Assembly (NCBI GenBank): GCA_022376925.1
Contig: JAIOJX010000005.1
Span: 15,218,501 to 15,282,500, forward strand
From: Tragulus kanchil
Lineage: Eukaryota; Chordata; Mammalia; Artiodactyla; Tragulidae
Direction of reading: 5' to 3'
DNA length: 64,000 nt
This document shows positions 59,256 through 64,000 of the stretch, in pieces (positions within the stretch are counted from its first letter, which is position 1; the number at the start of each line of letters is the position of its first letter). The position numbers and the translations under genes were made by a program. The notes under the pieces are model-generated. The model had not been told where the DNA came from. It did no database searches and worked only from the letters and a program-made list of their open reading frames with translations.

Positions 59256-59643
59256 CAAGCATTAGCCTTACAAAGGCAAAGGAACTTAAAGCAGATTTTC
59301 CCTTCAGAATTAGCTCCTAGAGCTAAATCTAAGATATAATTTGATTTACAAAATTGCCATTTGTGTTTCTCTATGACTGCATCATACAACAATACACCGG
59401 GTGTCTGTATGGACAATGTTGGAGTCCAGCTGCCCTTTATAGTTTTACTTAAATAAACCCCATGCATCTCAGTAGAGGCAGACAGACGTTTTTCTTCTTC
59501 AATCCAGTTCATTATAGCGACACAGACTTTGAACCACCTGTGAGCAGAGCCATCCGGCCCCTGATAAGGCGACAAGTCCCCCAGACACACAGGGGGCTGG
59601 CGGGATGTTGGGGTTCACCATGGGAGCCGCGCCGGTCCCTTAC

Positions 59644-59756
59644 TTGTTAATGTTGCTGCCTTCTTTCAGGCGCTCCCCCGCAGCTCCGGTTTTAGACACT
59701 CTCTCGCTGCCCGCCAGGTCCACCAAGCTCACCTTGCTCACCTTCTCCCCCGAGTT
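59644..59756 (-). CDS. KIF13A: KIF13A exon e3: motor domain with switch II
   Basis: A 113 bp exon: 37 codons from [19 protein letters not shown] to GSNIN, then two bases (AA) of a lysine codon finished by the next exon. DLAGSE is the kinesin switch II motif, whose glycine and glutamate couple nucleotide state to helix alpha4. The [14 protein letters not shown] stretch is loop 11, leading into alpha4. The acceptor is AACTAG and the donor GTAAGG. The region is GC-rich compared with its introns. The next exon lies 18 kb away in the window, an intron inflated by six of the 1.1 kb duplications. Confidence 0.96.
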
Positions 59757-60081
59757 CTAGTTATGGGAGACGAGAGAGAAACAGCACACGTGAGGGCGGA
59801 AACCGCCCAGATAAGTACATATACGTCAGACCCACCACTGAAGTCACCTTGCTACCACGCGGCAAACCCGAGACGATTTTCAGTGGGAAGAAGAGCTCTT
59901 TGGACGAGCAGTTCCAAGGTCAAAATTTAAGTGGGCATGGCGGCGTGGGACATGGTTTTGTAGCTGGGTAGCAAGGGCACTGGGCTTTCTAGAAAATATT
60001 CAGAAAGCTGGAGCTTCTATGCGCCTATGAGACCATCCCAGAACCTGAGGATTCCTGCACATTCGGGTCAAATCCCTCTTT

Positions 60082-60115
60082 AAAAAATAAAAAAAACAAA
60101 ACAAAACAAAACAAG
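60082..60115. repeat. A-rich (CAAAA)n-like tract
   Basis: Run of A-rich pentanucleotide units. Confidence 0.85.
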
Positions 60116-60302
60116 CTAGCTTTAAGCCAAATATTGTGGTTTCCTCTTTCATATTCTTTAATGACTATGAAGTAAACCCAGTTGTTTCTAGGGGAATTTC
60201 AGTATGGAAGGATACATATTAAAAGCAGTAGGGCGAAGGCATCATGTCTTTTTAGAGTTTATACAAGGACTCTAATTTTTTAACGTTATATATAAAGCTG
60301 TT

Positions 60303-60511
60303 TTTGTTGAGTCGTTAAGTCGAGCCCAACCCTTTTACAACCCCATGCACTATAGCCCACCAGGCTCCTTTGTCCAGGGGATTTCTCAGGCAAGAAGAGT
60401 GGAGTGGGTTGCTATTTCCATCATCCAGGGCATCTGCTCGACCCAGGGATCGAACCCACGTCTCCTGCATTGGCAGGCGGGTTCTTTACTGCTGAGCCAC
60501 CAGGAAAGCCT
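60303..60511 (-). mobile_element. Bov-A2 element
   Basis: TTGTTGAGTCGTTAAGTCG, CATGCACTATAGCCCACCAG and GAGCCACCAGGAAAGCC. Confidence 0.86.
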
Positions 60512-60687
60512 TATATGTATATAAAGTAAGACTGAACATCTTAAAGGATGGGAGCAGACGAGCCGGTCTAGGAAGCAGAAGGGCTGGCTTAACATTCTCA
60601 GGAGCTGAATCCAGCCATGAAGCCGCTCACCCAGGCGGGTTCTGTGAGCCCTTTCACAGAAACCCATGGTTCTCCCCGATCCCTCAC

Positions 60688-60822
60688 CCCAGACTGCAGG
60701 TCATACAGCGTCTGCGTGATGACGATGTTGAACACGGCGTGGGAGCGGCTGCTCTCTTCATTCATGTTGGTTGCGGCTACCGTCCGAGACTTGTTTCCCT
60801 CAGACATCAGTGACTCAATGTC
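60688..60822 (-). CDS. KIF13A: KIF13A exon e2: motor domain with switch I
   Basis: A 135 bp exon of 45 codons in phase 0, starting [15 protein letters not shown] and ending LYDLQSG. It contains [13 protein letters not shown], which fits the kinesin switch I signature NxxSSRSH. In the family the two serines and the arginine sense the ATP gamma-phosphate and magnesium. The acceptor is CTCTAG and the donor GTGAGG. One residue differs from the human form as I recall it (NIVIT against NIIIT), a conservative change. The reading frame is intact and the exon has one copy only. Confidence 0.96.
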
Positions 60823-61190
60823 CTAGAGGCAGGCACAAGAAAAACACGATAAGCAAAAAACCCCTAAGGACAGCGCCCTGCCCACCAGGTGGATGTGTTA
60901 ATTATGACCCATCTGTCATCACCGTTCCGTGTAAACCTCCCACCTCTCCCCCACAGAGCCTGGCTCCAGCTTCCCCCCGGCCGCAGAGCTTTCGAGCGGA
61001 TGAAATGTTTCATCCATTCTTTGCATACTGCAAGTGTCTTCTTTCCCTGTCAAGTATTTAATTTTCCCTTTGCAAGTTCCCTTTACTGAGTGTTCCAGAT
61101 ACTCAGCACTGGGAGTGACCTCATTTTATCCTGACTCTCCTGCACAACTCTCCTCTGTGTGATTATTAGCCTCCCTCCTCCAACAACAGG

Positions 61191-61390
61191 CTTTCCTGGT
61201 GGCTCAGATGAGAAAGAATTTGTCTGCACTGCAGGAGACCAGGGTTTGATCCCTGGGTCAGGAAGACTCCCTGGAGAAGGGAATGGCTACCTACTCCAGT
61301 ATTCTTGCCTGGAGAACACCATGGACAGAGGAGGCTGGTGGGCTACAGTGCATGGGGCTCCAAAGAGCTGTACACGACTGAGTGACCAAT
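61191..61390 (+). mobile_element. Bov-tA/Bov-A type SINE
   Basis: CTTTCCTGGTGGCTCAG, GGAATGGCTACCTACTCC and GTACACGACTGAGTGACC. Confidence 0.88.
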
Positions 61391-61611
61391 ACTTTAATTC
61401 AGTGAATTTCCAACACTGTGGCTCTTCCAGGACAGGGAATTTTCCTTATTTGACTCTGTACACCTGCTTTAGAACACGCAGAACCTTGGCTTTTAAATAG
61501 TGTTTAATGAATGGACCATATAAAAGAAGTATTTTCCTGATTTTACACACAGGATACTGAAGTTCATAGAGATCAAAGAACTCTTCCTACCTCTAAAAAG
61601 AGACAGTTGGT

Positions 61612-61830
61612 TTTGGTTGTTTTGTTTTAGGTACTCAGTCACGTCTGACTCTTTTGCAACCCCACCGATGACAGCCTATAGGCTCTTCTGTCCATGGGAT
61701 TTCCCAGGCAAGAATACTAGAGTGGGTTGCCATTTCCTTCTCCCGGGGGATCTTCCCAACCCAGGGATTGAACCTATGTCTCCTGCCCTTGGTAGGCAGG
61801 TTCTTTACCAGTAAGCCACCAGGGAAGCCC
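61612..61830 (-). mobile_element. Bov-A2 element
   Basis: GTACTCAGTCACGTCTGAC, CCAGGCAAGAATACTAGAG and AAGCCACCAGGGAAGCCC. Confidence 0.88.
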
Positions 61831-62726
61831 AATAGGAGGCAGAACTAGATGTAAATCACAGACTCCTCAGCTCTTACTAATAAGTGACAGGACCCCAGTG
61901 ACACTGAGCTACAAGCAAGGCAGCTGAGCACAAGTCCTGACTGATGCCAGTAAGGGCTTCGTTCGTTTCAGGATCTCAGTGTTTTCAATGATTTAAGCAG
62001 TATAACCATCTATGTTTACACGGCAGGAGAGAGTTACATCACAGATTAATTTCAGCCCTACTGCATCTGAAGTGATGTAGCAACAAAGACAGCATGCAGA
62101 TAGCACGCCTAAGTAGACGGATGTATGTACTCGTTTATTTATCCATATTCCTCGGTGACAGCAGTTTCTTTTAAGGGGCTCCCAAAGCAATGACAATGAA
62201 AGCGAGGTTAAAACAAGCCAAGATGTGAGAAGGCATAAAGAAGTAGCAAAAGAAACAGGTCAATCAATAGAGGGAGGATCGATTCAGAAAAACAGAAGAA
62301 TCTGAAGAGTGAAAAGTAATGAAAACCAAGAGAGAAGACCCTTCAAAGAGAAAGGGTTGAAATGACTACCAAACAGTGTTTATTTACATCTGTCCAGTTT
62401 GTCCAGAAGGACATCCCTGGCAACCTCAGGGAGAACAGTTTCAACAGAGTGCCATGTGCAAAAATATTCAGCAACTTCAACACACTGTTCAACACACACA
62501 CTTCAACACCTTCCAGCAACATTGCAAATCCTTCCCAACCAAGCCACTGGAAAAGCGGGGTGAATAGCCTAGACTTTCTAGGCTGGGTTTGGGGTGGTTC
62601 ATACTGCATTTCTGAGACCAGGAAAGGTATCAATATGTGGTAAAGCATTCAGATAAAAATATATTCAACATGACCTAACCACTTTGCAGTTTTTTAATGA
62701 CTTTTGTTTTTTTAAACAACACTTAC

Positions 62727-62814
62727 CTCAAAACTAGTGACAGCCAGCTGGGATAAACCATCTACGTATGGTCCCAAAACTTTATGCTCTCGAACTTTAA
62801 GAGACTGCCTACTC
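62727..62814 (-). CDS. KIF13A: KIF13A exon e1: motor domain, beta5-loop 8 region
   Basis: An 88 bp exon. The first base G completes a split glycine codon and 29 codons follow, from [19 protein letters not shown] to VTSFE. This is the beta5/loop 8 part of the kinesin motor, which in the family contacts tubulin. The acceptor is a pyrimidine-rich tract ending GAAG and the donor reads GTAAGT. An alternative acceptor three bases further in is possible, but it would lose the glycine base that the phase needs. It is the first exon in gene order visible here; nothing resembling the preceding exon (ending in DPKG) is seen up to 64000. It lies in a part of the window free of the 1.1 kb duplications. 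Confidence 0.93.
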
Positions 62815-64000
62815 CTTCAAGAGAGAGGAAAAAGGAATGAATGAGTCATACTCAACTTGAAGCTTTTCTCTCTAAAAAGAAAGTGCTTTCAAAAGGACTC
62901 TGAAACTAAGACGGGAATCTCGAAAGAACTTTTTTTTTTAACGATCAAAAACTATTCTAAAAGCTACTTGACTTGGATTAGCAAAACAGCAGGCCTTATG
63001 AGGAATGTCTTTTATACTCTGCTTTCTATTTAAAGAAACATACTATTTAAAAAATTTTATCTCTACTCCCAAACTAAACAACCAGCACACAGAATACTAG
63101 GTTATGCTAATTCGTTTGAGTAGATGAACTTTAATTTCACGTGGGACAGGGAGAGAGGAATGAACCAAAGAGCAAAACCAACTGAACTTAACCTTTAGGC
63201 TATTTTATAAGTAAGCATATTCTCAGTTAAGTGATGTCTTAAAGTTTTAAGCAAGTAGTGAACACTATTAAAGAGTTTTAACTGACCATTTCAGATCAGC
63301 CGCATTGATTTAGACCGCTTCTGTGCTGATCAATTTAAGAATGATGTTATAGTATAGTAATGGTTTGTACTTACTGACCTTTATCCTATTGAGAATTGGC
63401 TCTACTGGTCAAGATTATAGGACACTTGAATTTGTAAATGGAAAACCTGGTTTGGGGCCCATCTGAAGAGCTTATCAACAGATAACTGAGATGAAAAGCA
63501 AAACTACATATATATCTATTATGGCCACACTGCATTATTTCACATATTTCATGGCATCAGATATGAATCACTTTCCAAATCAAGAGTCAATGCTGAGCAT
63601 CACTCAAGTGTGGAAAGAAGAAACTAGCAACGAGTGTGTCCCTAAATCTAGACATTGTCCCCCCCAAACTTTTCAGTTACCTCAACCTTAATCTCACAAC
63701 TCCATAAAGTAGGTTTTACTGACTTTATTTTAAGCTTGAAGAATGCAATGTGACAATGAGCAATCCTGTTGGATTTCAAACAAGGGCAGACCAAGTGCAC
63801 AATTTCAAGAGAGCTGCCTAGATGCCCACAGATGCAGAACTCAGCTCACTCTGTTGGCATAACCAAAGATTCTTTACTGCTATTTGTGAACAATAAAGAG
63901 TAAATTGAGCAAAATATTAAGTGCTTCTCATGGCGTCCAATATCTTGGATTCTTGTACACCACTGGGGCAAGTGTAAACTGGTATGACCATTTTGGAAAA
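62815..64000 (-). other. KIF13A intron upstream of e1 (continues beyond window)
   Basis: AT-rich intron. I see no exon, no clear mobile element and no duplication here. Confidence 0.85.

Larger units (their letters stand above)
41651..59643 (-). other. KIF13A large intron between e3 and e4
   Basis: About 18.0 kb as given, about 11.3 kb after removing six duplications (14 to 19). It contains L1, MIR, Bov-tA, Bov-A2 and several tRNA-SINE insertions. I found no exon inside it: e3 ends in AA and e4 starts with A, exactly completing the lysine. The stretches 51600-52460, 54745-55400 and 57700-58100 hold nothing I recognise. Confidence 0.9.
59757..60687 (-). other. KIF13A intron between e2 and e3
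   Basis: Contains a (CAAAA)n-like tract at about 60082-60115 and a Bov-A2 element at 60303-60511. Confidence 0.92.
60823..62726 (-). other. KIF13A intron between e1 and e2
   Basis: Contains a Bov-tA/Bov-A element (61191-61390, plus strand) and a Bov-A2 element (61612-61830, minus strand). Remainder unrecognised. Confidence 0.92.
1..62814 (-). other. KIF13A: KIF13A gene, middle part (16 exons, both ends outside window)
   Basis: Seen: sixteen minus-strand exons, each with AG acceptor and GT donor, whose phases join without a break into about 765 codons matching the kinesin-3 protein KIF13A from mid motor domain to about residue 930 (human-like numbering from memory). Known of the family: KIF13A is a plus-end-directed microtubule motor that carries mannose-6-phosphate receptor vesicles with AP-1, shapes recycling-endosome tubules and helps deliver cargo to melanosomes. 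KIF13A rather than KIF13B is chosen from the words LESMGISLETSGIKVG, the KRKRRDW link and the SSEPDYSYEFAQMEVIM segment. The P-loop exons must lie above 64000 and the tail exons below 1. Oddity: nineteen direct duplications of about 1.1 kb interrupt the locus, and three of them copy exons. Confidence 0.96.

Noticed and set aside
62343..62648. Open frames on both strands just below exon e1
   Set aside because: Overlapping frames without family match or splice sites in phase with e1 or e2; intron.

Overview
This window is vertebrate nuclear DNA, almost certainly from a ruminant. It holds the middle of one large split gene on the minus strand, KIF13A (kinesin-3 family motor). The ruminant call rests on many tRNA-derived SINEs of the Bov-tA type, Bov-A/Bov-A2 elements, BovB 3' ends and ruminant-type L1 3' ends. 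The species cannot be named from what I can see.

Sixteen KIF13A exons can be read with intact splice sites and matching phases, numbered e1 to e16 here in gene order, from high to low coordinates. e1-e5 (62814 down to 40943) encode the second half of the motor domain (switch I, switch II, alpha5/alpha6, neck). e6 (34780-34890) is a coiled coil. e7-e10 (31412 down to 22148) encode the FHA region. e11-e12 encode coiled coils, e13-e14 the KIF1B-type domain, and e15-e16 the segment after it, with a C2-like look. The P-loop exons lie beyond base 64000 and the tail exons lie below base 1. No other protein or RNA gene was found.

The dominant anomaly is a chain of 19 direct tandem duplications, each about 1.09-1.16 kb, between 1.6 kb and 57.7 kb. 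Copies abut almost exactly. They are nearly identical inside and ragged at the seam. Neighbouring duplications often overlap, so the shared edge appears three times. Together they add about 21 kb, so the non-redundant locus is about 43 kb. The duplications ignore exon, intron and repeat boundaries. They copy e12 in full (which would create an immediate stop), e6 in full (in frame) and most of e8 (without its splice donor). The best explanation is an assembly in which fragments overlapping by about 1.1 kb were joined end to end without merging. It should be excluded before any biological reading.

The other notable signal is a dense set of a tRNA-headed SINE (eight independent loci) with one shared body but four different 3' tails, each tail seen at two independent loci. 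The rest is intron carrying L1, BovB, MIR, L2-like and simple repeats. I see no convincing undescribed biological system.
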